DNA of 64,000 nucleotides from Amoebidium appalachense (lineage: Eukaryota; Ichthyosporea): positions 2,604,001 to 2,668,000 of the forward strand of contig CAVNZM010000005.1 in NCBI GenBank assembly GCA_963693365.1, given 5' to 3'. The translations under genes were made by a program, and so were the position numbers. Position 1 is the stretch's first letter, and every line of letters begins with the position of its first letter. Under the pieces are notes generated by a model. The model made no database searches and had not been told where the DNA came from. It worked only from the letters and a program-made list of their open reading frames with translations. This document shows positions 10,846 through 22,228 of the stretch, one piece after another.

Positions 10846-12494
10846 CCACCACCACCACCCACCCATCTCTCTGATGTTTGCTTGTGCCCCCACAGTCGCT
10901 GCTCGAACACGCCCAAAATGGCTGTCTGTCGGACCCCCCCGGCCTGCCCCTCTACTACGAGACCACTGCCGACGCAGATGGGCTCATGCGCTACCGCTGC
11001 ATCCGGGGCACCAACGAGGTGGAGGGGGCAGTGCACAACCCCCTGGCCACCCACTTTGGGGCCACACGCATGTCGCTGCGCCTGCTGGACGCCACCATGT
11101 CCAATAGGCGCCACCGCCACAACCTGCGTGCACACTACCGCAACCGCCTGGGCCAGGCATCGGGGCCCCCCCACTACAGCCCCTGGATTGTTGACGACAT
11201 GGAGGCACTGGCGCTGATGCTGTACGGCCATCACCTCGACCCCCAGTGGGTACCCGTAGGCTGCTACAAGCTACCGGAGGAGTACTTCAACTTTGCCCCG
11301 CTCTCCTGTGTGGCCAATGCCCCGGCGCAGGAGCCAGTTGCGGTGCCCGCACCCCCACCTCCGTCTGATAACATCGAGCCTGCAGCCAATGGCGTGATGG
11401 GCGGGCCAGAGGACTGTGAGGTCGAGGAGGGTGACGGTGCTGCCATGGGGGGGGGCAACCAGGTGGCGCGTGGTGCACCACAGCCGGACCCTGCACTGAG
11501 GGGCGACTACAAGTTCCTGGCGCAGAAGCAACATGTGGCCATCCCCTTCCTTCCGGTGCTTACCCCTCAGGAGCGCAAGCTATTCAGCACGCTGCTCCTG
11601 GGCACCTACAAGGCACATGCAAAGCCCAACGGCCAGCTGTTCGAGGCTTTGGCCCAAGACTTCAACAAGGCTGCCTCTGTGGCTGGGGGAATCTACATGA
11701 AGGATGCGGCCTACATCAAGAAGCATTTCGACAAGTGGAAGACCTGGCAGACGGCACATGCACAGCGCTCCACACACGAGGGCCTGGCAGATCACCGCAA
11801 GCGTATGCGCGAGGAGAGGGCAGACGCTGTGCCAGCAACCATACGGCCTGCCCCCTTGCCACCCCTCCCTGTTCCAGACGGTGTCGATGCAGGGGCGCAG
11901 CGTGAGCGGCCCTTGCCCATGCTAGTGGGCAAAAAGCATCGCAACATTGGCCCTGAGGGGCCCCTGCAGATGGATTTGCCGGTGCCCCCTCCTATGCAGC
12001 CACCCCAGAGAGCCCCCAAGACCTGCAAGACGTGTGGCCGCCAGGGCAAGGGCTGCCCCGGCTCCAATCGGGCCAAGAGCTGCCCACGTTGGGTTGCAGC
12101 CAATCAGGATGCCATGCCACCAGCACCCGCGCTTGACATGCAGCAGGGCCATGTGCCGCACATGCCCCCTGCACCCCATCCAGGCCCGCACCACCCACAT
12201 GGCTGGCCCCCACCGTGGGGCATCATGCCGCCTCAGCCCGGCCCTGCCTTCCCCATGCCTGGGCTACTGCCGCAGCACGGTCCCCATCCTTACTTGGGCC
12301 ATGTGGGCCAGCCCTCGGCTGGTGGGCAGTTCCCACCCCCTTCTCGTGCATCTGCTGTGCTGGGCCTGGCGTTGCCACCTGCTGGAGAGACGCAGCTGCA
12401 ATGGCACGATCGAAAGCAAAGTAATCGTGGCCGCAAGTCTGCAGGCAGCCAATCAGGATCTCAGAGTAGTCAGAGTAGCCAAACTAGTGTCTAA
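4579..12494 (+). CDS. Six-exon DUF6729-like / WRN-type 3'-5' exonuclease protein
   Basis: Exons: 4579-5730, 6700-6888, 7883-8713, 9170-9810, 10274-10480, 10896-12494; all junction phases match. Order of parts: a basic GGAREGAGRKKK tail motif and acidic linker; a DUF6729-like region (WLPERLSPGF, YYIITARYFCDTCKKNF, AYLSHRSGLDLKVV); after splicing a stretch reading VNELGEIRAQVF and FFYTDRCCQDR, which could be a degenerate RNase H-fold segment; then a DEDDy exonuclease domain with LDCEWVY (Exo I), VGKQIGTDSAHL (Exo II) and YAALDAY (Exo III); Pro-rich linkers; a C-terminal CxxC-type cluster (CKTCGRQGKGCPGSNRAKSC). Introns 1 and 5 use GC donors. There is one frame break between about 5200 and 5270, near a C6 run, and a CPxC pair appears reduced to CPF there: mutation or sequence error. 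Function unknown; the architecture suggests a transposon-related or domesticated gene. An ATG at 4495 is an alternative start. Confidence 0.7.
10014..10069 (+). repeat. 56-nt uninterrupted G run inside intron 4 of the exonuclease gene
   Basis: The longest homopolymer I found. Many other G or C runs of 20-50 nt occur across the window, for example C at 34629-34680 and G at 56739-56787. On the sense strand it would give very stable G-quadruplexes in the pre-mRNA. Confidence 0.9.
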
Positions 12495-12580
12495 TATTGG
12501 AATGTACACCAATGTAACGGATCTCATATGTGTTGTAGTGCTTCAAGTTATACCTGTTCTTCGTACAGTCATGTTAGGGG

Positions 12581-12619
<39 letters not shown>

Positions 12620-12945
12620 CTAGCTTTCATTCCGAAGTTTACTGTAAAGAATTAAAATTTAGAATCTGAGTAATAGTACAGAGCCTTTGCACTTTTCTCT
12701 GTTTGTTAGGAATTCTTTGTGATCGAGAGTATGGTGTGTTAGACTATTGGTGTTAATGTGTCCTGGAAGGTGTATAATGTCTGCTGGCCGTAGTCAGTAT
12801 CTATTTTTAGGTATATAGTATATTTTTAAATGTTGGCCGCTGGCCAATAAATAGCAAATAATAAACACACGATAAAGTCAACAGCGTGCCAAAAAACTAA
12901 TCCCCAGCGAGCGCACCCAGTGATGTGTGTGTGTGTGTGTGTGTC

Positions 12946-13001
<56 letters not shown>

Positions 13002-14331
13002 CGCGCGCGCGCGTGCGTGCGTGTGTGTGTGTGTGTGCGTGCGTGCGTGCGTGTGTGCGTGTGTGCGTGTGTGCGTGTGTGCGTGTGTGTGTGAGTGTGT
13101 GTGTGTGTGTGTGTGTATGTGTGGTGTGGTGTGTGCGCGGCTTGTACATATGTACGTGTTCATGTGCACCTGTGTCGGACCTACGAAGTACATGAAAGTA
13201 AATTTTGACAGCATCGATCTGCCGGTGTGTATGTGTATGTGTGCCAGTGCAGCAGGTGTGCCTTGTAACTGATAGCTTCGCATTTTACGTGTGTGTATAT
13301 ATAGTAGTACGCATAGACACTTGCTGATCATTCGGATCGACATTAATATTTAATCTGTCGGTCCTCGGTTTTTTGAGTGAATGATGATCAAGTGTAAGAG
13401 CATTCACTTGGCAAGTATTAATGTTGCAGAGGCTAGCTGCAGCTGCAAGCGTCGGATGCACACTGACAATTGTCTTTTCAGCGAGTCTAACCTGCAGGCA
13501 GCAGCTGCACACATATAGGGTTGTTATCTTGCGGCACATGCACGGTGATCATTTCAGAGTAATAGAGTTCAGAGCAATGAAAATAATGAAAATAACTAAA
13601 CTTTGTGACTACTTTAAAGTTGCTGAGATCATACGTGGTGCAAGCTGCACTATGAACACATGTATAGTGCTAGTAATTAATACATTTTTGTTGCCTTCTG
13701 CAGGGTTATCGTAGCTACGTCACGGCCTGCACTCGAGGGGGGGGGGGAGGGGGGGGGGGAGAGGGGGGGATGATTCGAAGGGGGTATAAATAAGAACATG
13801 CACCTAAAGGTCTTTCCCGTGGATCCTCCCCCCCTCCCCCCCCCACCTCTCCCTCCCCCGGGGCCCCATACTATGATATCTAGGCCCAATATTATATGCC
13901 CCTTCCCCCCCCCCCCCCCCCCCCCCCTCCTCTCCGGATCCCCGGACCCCACTTCCCTACCCGGAGGCTCAAGAGCTCCCCCCTTCCCCTTCCCCCCCCC
14001 CTCCCTCCCCCCCCCCCCCCAAGGCTTACGGGGGCCCTTCTTCATCGAGGGGGAGGGGGTGGGGGTGGGGGGGGTGGGGGGTGGGGGTGGGGGGAGGGAA
14101 GTGGAAGGCGGGGGTGGATGCATGTCAGCCTAGGTGAATTCAATTGTTTAACTCCAGTGTGCAGGACTGGTCTGAAGGCTTAAGAAAACAACGAGGAAAT
14201 GGGGTCCAGTGGAGGTGGTGGTGGTGTTCTGTGTGTGTGTGTACACGTGCACGTATGTGTGTGGTTTTTTTAAGGGGTGAGTGGTGGTGGTGGTGGTGGT
14301 GGTGGTCACCGTGGTGGTGGTGTGTGTGTCT

Positions 14332-14401
<70 letters not shown>

Positions 14402-15473
14402 TAGAAAGAAAAACTGCTCGTGGGTCACTGTTTTTCGTCACTGTATTTGTAACGGGCCGCTCATATTTATATAACTACTTTAATTTAAGTACACGTGTTC
14501 ATTATCATATACGATGGCCAAATATAGAAATTTTGGCGTCGAAGTTCTTGGAGCTAAAAAAACGTTTAAAAGGGGGAAATAATAGCTTGGCCCCAAATTT
14601 ACCTTGCCGTTTTTAGCGAATGTATTTTTTATTCATGAGTTCTAGTGATTCAGTGAGTGCACGTGCCTGCCTCAGGCTGATCATGACAACTGCAACACAC
14701 CATTCCTACATGGATATCAACCAAAAGAAAATAGTATATACTGTGGTGGTCTCCTAAACCTTGTGCGGCATGCGCATACATGATATTACAGTGACGCATG
14801 TGCATATTATTGTTCTGTACACCGGAGTGTGCCGGTGCACGTGGCTGTTTTGTGCACATGTTACAATAGCAGCACGATCTCCCTAAACTCCATGTTTACA
14901 CATCCCTCACCCTGGCTCTGCCTTGTCGGTGCTCCAAAACACACATACAAATCCCCCTAGACTCAGTGCCTGCACATGGTCGCATTCACGTGCAGGTCAC
15001 GTGACACATGCGATGCCATACTGCCGTCTACAGCAACAACCACGGCAGCATGTATACCGGCCCAGCACGAAATATACTTATCGGCAGCCCACTGAACTCG
15101 CCCATTTTCTCTTTTTCATGTATGTCCCTCCTTTTTTGTAAAATCACCCTTTTTGGCCTCCCGGTAGTGGATTTTGCAGGATTTGACTTCTTTGAGGTCC
15201 AAAAACCTCAAATTTTCCCCGGCGGGGCCGGGGAGGGAGAATTCAAAAATTGCCCGCTCCTGATATGGTACCCGGGCCCTTAACTGCCGATGGTTAGGTT
15301 GTGATCTCAAGGCTAGCAAGATCGCTAGTCTCTGCACCAGGACAAAATCCAAAAGTTACAGGGGAAACTTTGAAGGGTTTTACAGTTATATGTAAAGAAT
15401 TACCTAAAAACACATGACGGTGTTTTATTGTGTGCATGAAAAAGGTTGTGAGCCCATTGCTTCAGATATAATT
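12495..15473. other. Intergenic region with microsatellites
   Basis: After the stop at 12494, a TGTAA string lies at 12515-12519 and a G run at 12583-12619. Beyond are GT arrays (12920-13128), G/C-rich simple sequence (13737-14115), a GGT/GT/G mosaic (14281-14400), and unique sequence. I see no supported gene. Confidence 0.6.
12920..13128. repeat. Compound GT/GC dinucleotide microsatellite
   Basis: About 200 bp of GT repeats interrupted by GC-rich steps (gtgcgcgcgc). It creates the spurious poly-VC and poly-TH frames here. Confidence 0.95.
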
Positions 15474-15483
15474 ATATAACTTT

Positions 15484-15676
15484 GGGGTTTACGCTGTTTA
15501 CTCGACGCAAAGAGAACCAGTCTCAGGTATGGGGGGGGGGTTTGCTCGGAATATCCCCTCAGCGGTATATCATGATCACGTACATAGATGTCGGGTGGTG
15601 ACTATATATCAGGGTTTACTTTCTCTACGAGACACCATAAAGACTACAAGGAGAAATCAATTAGTTGGGGTTCCCC

Positions 15677-15715
<39 letters not shown>

Positions 15716-15747
15716 GGGCTCCCCTTGGGACACTCGGTATCAGCTGG

Positions 15748-15822
<75 letters not shown>

Positions 15823-15975
15823 TGTGTGTGTGTGCGCGTGCGCTATAATTTTGTAGTGATGTGTTTCTCAAGCCAGTCAATACATCTAATAAACAGGTCA
15901 TAGTTACGCGTGTTTAGTATAAAATCAAGGATGTTGTAATTTACAGGTAGGCTATCTTTCTGGGTGTCTGTTGTG
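15484..15975 (-). mobile_element. 5'-truncated LINE copy with 10-bp target-site duplication
   Basis: 15728-15976 matches window positions 1-228 (ORF2 C terminus and GT-rich 3' UTR) with very few differences. The copy then continues through an internal A tract (T run on + at about 15680-15711) to a 3' end reading cagcgtaaacccc. The 10-mer atataacttt occurs immediately outside both ends (15474-15483 and 15976-15985), which fits a target-site duplication and fixes the LINE 3' terminus. Confidence 0.8.
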
Positions 15976-15985
15976 ATATAACTTT

Positions 15986-16499
15986 CCCTACTGATCATTG
16001 GTGCTTTTTGGGAGCTTTGGCAGGATACATTTCTCCTGCTGTACGTATGGATACCACCCTAGTAGATAAGTCTATATGGTGCCCTGATGTTGATATTGCC
16101 TGGGAAGTTGTGCAGTGGCGCTGTACTTCTTGTTTTCATCGCCGCTGGTGCCACTTTTGTGCTGAATTTTTAATCGCAAGCATGTTGATGATAGGTGTGA
16201 GTTTTTATGTCGCGTTTTACCTCTTTCCCTACGGGTGTCTGCTACACTAGCTGGCAATGTGAACACTTTAGACTTTTTGTTGAATTCTGTTGGTCGTCAC
16301 ATTCAGTATTTATATGATTTTCACACAGTGTTCAGGTATCTCAGTATGCACTTGTTACTGGATAACTCGTGAAGTTTTTATTGTTCTCAGCATGCCGTGC
16401 ATACTTGCATATCTTTCCGTCGAATAAATCCAGTCAAAAGAAAAAAACTTTCCCTCCAAAAAATGAGGTATACAGGTTTAGGGTGTGCAATACTTTGAC
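15986..16499. other. Intergenic, unique AT-rich sequence
   Basis: A short open frame (16008-16250, +) has no recognisable family or promoter. Nothing else is supported. Confidence 0.5.
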
Positions 16500-16541
16500 A
16501 TTTTTTCGATGTTCGAGTATGCACAAATATGTCCAGGCGTT
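16500..16541. repeat. Left copy of 42-bp duplication flanking the Ngaro-like element
   Basis: Identical to 22187-22228, starting attttttcgatgttcgag and ending ccaggcgtt. It directly abuts the outer end of repeat B2. Confidence 0.9.
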
Positions 16542-16675
16542 TTCACATCACTCACTCGTGCTTGCCTCATGCCCCCCGTGTCCGTGGAGTGCAGGCCGTC
16601 GTGCCTGCACCCAAGGGGCTGGCCGAGGCGGGGGCCGCCAGGGGGGGTCCATGCCATGAGCCCCCCCCCGCACCA
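16542..16675 (-). repeat. Split direct repeat B2 (outer end)
   Basis: 134 bp nearly identical to B1 at 17066-17198 (one extra C in a C run). Its outer base pair borders the 42-bp flanking repeat. Confidence 0.9.
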
Positions 16676-16789
16676 GCCGGGGCTGGGCCCCGCCTCGACA
16701 TGCTTTATTGCCGCTGCAATCGGGCTGTGAGCCAGTCACAGTCGCATACGTACACCGTCATGTATACAGACTTAGAGGTGGGTGGGTGG
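16676..16789. other. 114-bp spacer between B2 and A2
   Basis: Unique sequence. In the textbook Ngaro layout A2 and B2 adjoin, so this spacer is unusual. Confidence 0.7.
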
Positions 16790-17065
16790 GAGCCGCCGTG
16801 TGCTAGCCACCGAAAACGCAATCGTGCTAACAAAAACCGTACGTGCAGCACACGGCGAAAACGAAGGTGGCCTGCATCTGCAGTGTGCTGCGCCGGAAAT
16901 ACCGGCGCTGGTGGCGCCTGACGTCAGGCGCTGCGCCAGACCGATGTCAGCCGCCGCTGCGGCTGCGCCTGGCGCCGCGGCCCGTGACGTCATGGGCCGC
17001 CCGGCTGCCTGCGCCCGAAGTGATCCGTGAAACATCTTTCATCTGCTGCGCATATGAAACGTACA
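16790..17065 (-). repeat. Split direct repeat A2
   Basis: 276 bp, nearly identical to A1 (21911-22186); one difference seen is aaggtggcc versus aagatggcc. It directly adjoins B1. Confidence 0.92.
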
Positions 17066-17198
17066 TTCACATCACTCACTCGTGCTTGCCTCATGCCCCC
17101 CGTGTCCGTGGAGTGCAGGCCGTCGTGCCTGCACCCAAGGGGCTGGCCGAGGCGGGGGCCGCCAGGGGGGGTCCATGCCATGAGCCCCCCCCGCACCA
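17066..17198 (-). repeat. Split direct repeat B1
   Basis: 133 bp matching B2 (16542-16675). It lies between A2 and the stop codon of the recombinase gene (17209-17211). Confidence 0.9.
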
Positions 17199-17208
17199 CA
17201 AGGCCCCC

Positions 17209-18322
17209 CTACTGCGATGTAGGGGGTCCGCCCCAAGGTCCCGTGGCGAGGCCCTGGTGTGACCAGACGGTGGCAATGGAGGCTTGCACGTCGCGGTGGG
17301 GCAGCCAGATGTAGACCATGAATGCGTCTGATGCCCAGCGGCCAAGGGCTTTGATGGTGGCGTCAGGTAGGCCCGCTCTCTCAGCTGCAGTGGCCCCCCC
17401 TATGCGCAGGCTGTGGCCGGCGTACCGGTCGGGGTCGTAGCCCGCATGGTGTAGAGCTGTGCGGAAACCGGCGATGAAGGTGCTCTTGAGGTAAGGGCTG
17501 CCGTCGACGCTGAACAGGGGTGCATCTGGGTGGATGCCTGCCCTGGTTGACGAGACCCCCCAGGAAGAGGGCTAGATTGGCTGCTGGGCAGAAGGAAGGC
17601 TCCTCCGGGAAGGCGGGCACCCGGATGGGAACACCCTTGCCCGTGGGGTCGGTCTTAGATGTCGGCAGGAAGACTGTTGCCCCAATCAGGCGGCCACCCT
17701 GCCATAGGAGCTGGACGTCGCGACGCTTGGCGTGAAGGAGGGGGTTGAACTTGGCCGCAGATTTGGACGTGAACTCGCCCGAGCGCAGGAGGCACGAGCT
17801 GCCAAGCAGCAGGGCAGCCCACAGACGCAGGGCCTCCAATGAAGAGCCCGGTTGGATGACTGGGAGGAGGGCGCGGAGGTCGGCTGGGAGGAGGGGCTCG
17901 AGCACTCGTTTGGGCCGGTGGCTGCCTTCCAGCAGCAGGAAGCGGCCAGCCCCGCGGATAAACCACTGAAGGCTCTGCTGGCCGGAGCCCGCTGGTGGTG
18001 CCATGCCCAAGCTGCGGTGCAGGCTGTTGACGGCGGAGACGATGCTGGGCATGGTCCGGGCTTGCACCGCACGCATGGCGCACCAGGCAAGGAACAGCTG
18101 CACTTGGGCTGGGCAGGCTGGCAGGTAGCCACCATCAGGATTGCGGCAGTCCATTGCGTAGATGAAGTCGATAAACTGGCGCTGGTAGGACGAGTAGGAG
18201 GACTCCGTGCTGTCACCCACTGACAGCCGAGTGATGGTGCGGGCCACCTCCGGGACACGGGCCAAAACCTCGGGGGTGAACCACTGGGCAAGCCTACCAT
18301 GGTCGCCACCAAAGGGGAGCAA
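17209..18322 (-). CDS. Tyrosine recombinase of the Ngaro-like element, frameshifted
   Basis: It integrates the circular element DNA by tyrosine-mediated strand exchange. N-terminal core-binding part: TESSYSSYQRQFIDF. Catalytic residues: first Arg in LLRSGEF, the His-x-x-Arg box in GHSLRIGGAT, the LGRWAS box and the Tyr nucleophile in AFMVYI. The reading frame breaks at about 17537-17544: upstream codons end ..LVNQG, and the conserved continuation (HPDAPLF onward) is in another frame, as if one base were inserted. Past the break the frame is open to a stop at 17209. Without correction the protein would lack the second Arg and the Tyr. Confidence 0.85.
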
Positions 18323-19005
18323 GCCACCTGCAGGGACAGAGCTGTGTGAGCATCATGCCTAGAGTCCCAGGGGGGGGGGGGGGGGGGGGGGTAAAGGCAA
18401 CGAGCGGGGTGGGCGGCAGGCAGGCGGGTGCACAGGCAGGCAAACAAGGGGGGGGAGGGGGGGGGGGGGCGTAGCTAAAGGGCAGAGGATGCATGCAGCG
18501 CTGGCAGGGAGGGCGGGGGAAGGGGAGGGGGGGTATGCGCGCACAAGCCGCGGTGTAGGCGTGCGTGTGTGTGCGCTAGTGTGTGGGTGTGTATGAGCAT
18601 GTGTGTGTAACACCGAGGTTAAGCATGCACGATCGAACTTCGGGGCGGTGGAGGGGGTGGCAGGGTGGGGTTGGGGGGGTTGGGGGGAGGGAAGGAGGGG
18701 GGGGGGGGGGCAGGACACGCCACAAGCAGTTGGCACTGCGGGCCAGCACAGAACAAAGAGGCACACCGTGTGTACACCGTAAGACCGTAATGTATTGTCC
18801 CAAACACTCCACCGGGTGAGTGAGGGAATCCGAGCGAATGCGTGTAGTGGGGGGGGGGGCGGCCCCGGCCGCCACTGCAGAACATGAATCGTGCGATATA
18901 CAAAGTGGGAAGGGGGGAAGGGGGGGTGTCGGTGCCCCCCACAGCCCACACGCCAAGCCCAATACGAAGGCAAAGGAACAGGGGAGGGGGCTCGGCCCAG
19001 CCCCA

Positions 19006-20887
19006 TCACGAGAGAGGGGCAGCAAACCACCCCGCTAGCCACTCAGGCACGGGTGTTGGGACTGGTGCGTGCCACGGGTGCAGCCGGTCGAAAGTGGCCC
19101 ACTGTGCCCGCGAGATGGCATCCGCAATCGAGTTTTCCACGCCAGGGATGTGCTTGGCCGAGACCAGCACCATGTAGCGCATTTCCATCAGCGTGATGAG
19201 ACGCAGCACCCGGGCAATGGCAGGGACGGGGGAGTGACGGGACGCGATCATAGATACTGCACCGTCGTTATCGGTGAGCACGCGTATGTGGCTGTTGCGA
19301 CAGCTGGGACCCCAACAGGCCAGGGCCACGGCAATGCCAGCCAGCTCAAACAGCACGGAAGCCCACACATCTCCGCCAGCAATGACCGTGCGCCAATGGT
19401 CCGTCCATGCTAGGTGAAACCACGCTTGACCCCAGTAGCCACCGCATCCTATGCTGCCGGCCGCATCTGTGGTGAACATGTGATGCACGGGGGGGGGTAA
19501 GCACACGTATGCCGTTCCACTCGGGGAGGAACTCCGACCACAGCACAACGTCGGCTCGTGCGTCGGCGCAGACACGGATGTGGTGGTGGGGCCCTAGGCC
19601 GGCCCTCTCAGCCTCCGCCAGCAGATGAAGCAAGCGTTGAAGAAAGGCACGGGCACGCCCCAGCGCCACAACCTGAGCACACCACATGAGCTTGCCGCAC
19701 AGGGACCGTAGGTCTCGAACAGTGGCCTTGGTGCGACCCCGCCAATCGGCTAGCAGGGCCCGGAGCTCGGTCAGCTTGACGGCAGGTAAGCGGGCCTCCA
19801 TGCGCAGAGTGTCCCACTCGAGCCCAGAGTAGATGAGCGTGTGTGAGGGCAGCTGCACTTTGTCGTCGGCAAGCGTAACACCCACCTTCGAGCACACCCA
19901 CCGAAACACCAGCATGTTGAAGGCGCACTCTTGCAGCGTATGGCCGCCGAAAAAGAAGTCGTCCACAAAATGCTGTGTCTCTGTGGCGTTGAGGGCGTGG
20001 GCGAAGTGCTGCAGGGCCTGAGCTATGCGTTCCCAGAACGCTGGGCTGGACCGCAAGCCAAACGGTAGGCGGGTCTCCACATAGAACGCGCCTAGCAGCT
20101 GGAACGACAGCAGTGGCTGGTCGTCTGGGTGCACCGGGCCGTGACGAAAGGCACCCTTCACGTCGTATGCCCCGAGGAAGCAGCCCTGGCCGAGCCGAGC
20201 TACTGTTTGCATCACCGTGCGGATGGTGATGTACTCCAGCTGATCCGGGTAATCGACCCCATCGTTGATACTGGAGCCACGCGGGAAGGAAAGGTCGTGG
20301 ATGCGGCGGACGCCCGTGCCGCCCTTTTTGGGAACTGCCCCGAGGGGCGAGGATACAAAATAAGGATAAAGGGCCACCATCTCGTCGCGGGTGAAGGGGC
20401 CCAGGATGTGGCCGCATGCCACTTCCTTCGCAATGTCGGCTGCAAGCTGCTCACGGGCCGCCAGCGCGGACGGGTGGTTTCGGCCCACCCGGGTGACCCG
20501 CTCGCCGAAGTAACCGACCGAGAAGCCCAGCTCTAAGTCGCGGAGCAGAGCCTGCTGAAACGCAATGTCGGGGTGCGGAAACAACTCAAACAAACGGCGG
20601 AAGTTGGGGACAGATACGGTCTGTGGTGGTGCCGCTGGGGGGGGTGACCATGGGCCCCGCAGGGCAACGGAGAGGGCAGGCCCAGCGCTGACGTCAGCCC
20701 CTGCCCGAAAGGGGGCTGGGCCCCCTAAGCCGGGTTGGCCCCCCCTTCCCCCGCCCCGTTGGCTGGGTTGGGAGGGCAGGCGTGTGCGCCGTGCGCCGCT
20801 GAGCCGCACTTCAGGCAGGCGTGCTTGTAGCGGCAAGGGTTGGGTCCCTTCCTGGTGCAGCCCTTGGCCGTGTTGAAGCCCCGGCAT
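19006..20887 (-). CDS. Reverse transcriptase-RNase H of the Ngaro-like element, frameshifted
   Basis: It copies element RNA into DNA. RT motifs: LGAYDVKGAFRHG (first catalytic Asp), LPFGLRSSPAFWERI, and FVDD near residue 307. RNase H follows, with FTTDAAGSIGCGGYW, FELAGIAVALACW and LTDNDGAV providing the acidic residues. The frame changes within a 9-base G run at about 19489-19497, between RT and RNase H: a homopolymer slippage or base-call error is likely. The ORF overlaps the end of gag (20725-20887); the real RT start is probably inside that overlap, near PPQTVSVPNFRRLF. Confidence 0.88.
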
Positions 20888-21785
20888 ATCTCATCCGCAG
20901 CAGGGGCCGGGCTGGCGCGAGGGCTGGCTGTGGCCCCCCCAGAGGCAGGCTGCCGGGGTGTGCGGGGAGCGGTGGGTGCCTGGTGCAGGCGGGCACCAGA
21001 CAGGGACACGGCCAGCTGCACAGCGTCGGGTGCGTCGAGTGGGCGGCCAGAGGCAGCGCACGACCGGCGGTGTGCATCCTCCCAGCGCATGATGGCAGCC
21101 CACTGGTACTCGGGTGCCAACTCAGTGGCCACAAACTCGGCGTGGGCCAGCAGGGCCGTGACGGGGGCGTTGGCGTTGATGCGTAGGCGTAGCAGCTGCA
21201 AGATGCAGCGCAGGTAGGTCTGCAGGTCCGGGCACAGGGCGGGCTGGCGCTGGGTGCCAGGCGTCTGCAGCACAACCGTGCCAGCAGGCAGGCCAGGCAG
21301 GGAAACCGGCTGGCGCTGCGTGTGGACAGAAGAGCCCGTGGGCGGCAGCAGGTCGAGTAAAGCGAAATGCTGCATAGGCTCGAAGATGGCAGCCCCCCGG
21401 ACCTCCGGGGACAGGTGGGGGCAGGGTGGGTTCGACTGGCTGCGCTGGCTGGCCCCCCAAACGGCCAGTTGCAGGGCATTGGGCGGCGGAGGCAGCTGGT
21501 GCATGTCGCCGCCCTGAGGGTCCTCCTCACGGGGGCGCTTGTTGGCGTTGCCGGGGGGTTGCTCTACAGCATCCACGGCCCCCGCCGCAGCGGCAGGGGG
21601 CCCCGTGACAGGGGGGTTCCTACCGGTTCCGCCCCCGCCAAGGTTGACGAGGTGGGGGAAGGCGCGCAGGAGAAGATCTTGCTGGGAAGGGGGGGCCGGG
21701 CTGGCCTGCAGGGCCTGACGGGTCGCGTTGGCCACCTCAGAAGCAAACATGCGAATGGTCGCTGCCAGCTCAGGGGTCAGGGCAA

Positions 21786-21833
<48 letters not shown>

Positions 21834-21906
21834 CGTCCTGCACAGGAGGGCGCGCCTCCTGCCCTGCCTGTGCTGCAGGGCCATTGTCTGTTGGGTCTAC
21901 TTCCAT
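20725..21906 (-). CDS. Gag-like protein of the Ngaro-like element
   Basis: Putative RNA-packaging protein. I chose the ATG at 21906 (MEVDPTDNG), which lies just inside repeat A1 (ending at 21911); an open extension to 21972 would run into A1. The protein has a polyglutamine tract encoded by a CAG-type repeat (about 21790-21830) and a C-terminal Cys/His knuckle (CRYKHACLKCGSAAHGAHAC) typical of DIRS-order gag proteins. About 393 aa. Confidence 0.8.
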
Positions 21907-21910
21907 ACTT

Positions 21911-22186
21911 GAGCCGCCGTGTGCTAGCCACCGAAAACGCAATCGTGCTAACAAAAACCGTACGTGCAGCACACGGCGAAAACGAAGATGGCCTGCATCT
22001 GCAGTGTGCTGCGCCGGAAATACCGGCGCTGGTGGCGCCTGACGTCAGGCGCTGCGCCAGACCGATGTCAGCCGCCGCTGCGGCTGCGCCTGGCGCCGCG
22101 GCCCGTGACGTCATGGGCCGCCCGGCTGCCTGCGCCCGAAGTGATCCGTGAAACATCTTTCATCTGCTGCGCATATGAAACGTACA
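21911..22186 (-). repeat. Split direct repeat A1 (outer end)
   Basis: 276 bp copy of A2. Its outer end (cgtaca) borders the right 42-bp flanking repeat. It probably carries the element promoter, since gag starts 5 bp inside it. Confidence 0.92.
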
Positions 22187-22228
22187 ATTTTTTCGATGTT
22201 CGAGTATGCACAAATATGTCCAGGCGTT
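22187..22228. repeat. Right copy of 42-bp duplication flanking the Ngaro-like element
   Basis: Perfect match to 16500-16541. Confidence 0.9.

Larger units (their letters stand above)
16542..22186 (-). mobile_element. Ngaro-like tyrosine-recombinase retrotransposon, 5,645 bp
   Basis: On the minus strand the order is A1 repeat, gag, RT-RNase H, tyrosine recombinase, B1, A2, spacer, B2: the split-direct-repeat structure known for Ngaro/PAT-type DIRS-order elements, which replicate through a circular DNA joined by the recombinase. The A2/B1 junction (17065/17066) reproduces the join of the two outer ends, which defines the termini as 16542 and 22186. Two ORFs carry single frame breaks, so the copy may be dead or the breaks may be sequence errors. 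A methyltransferase domain, typical of DIRS1, was not seen. Confidence 0.88.
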
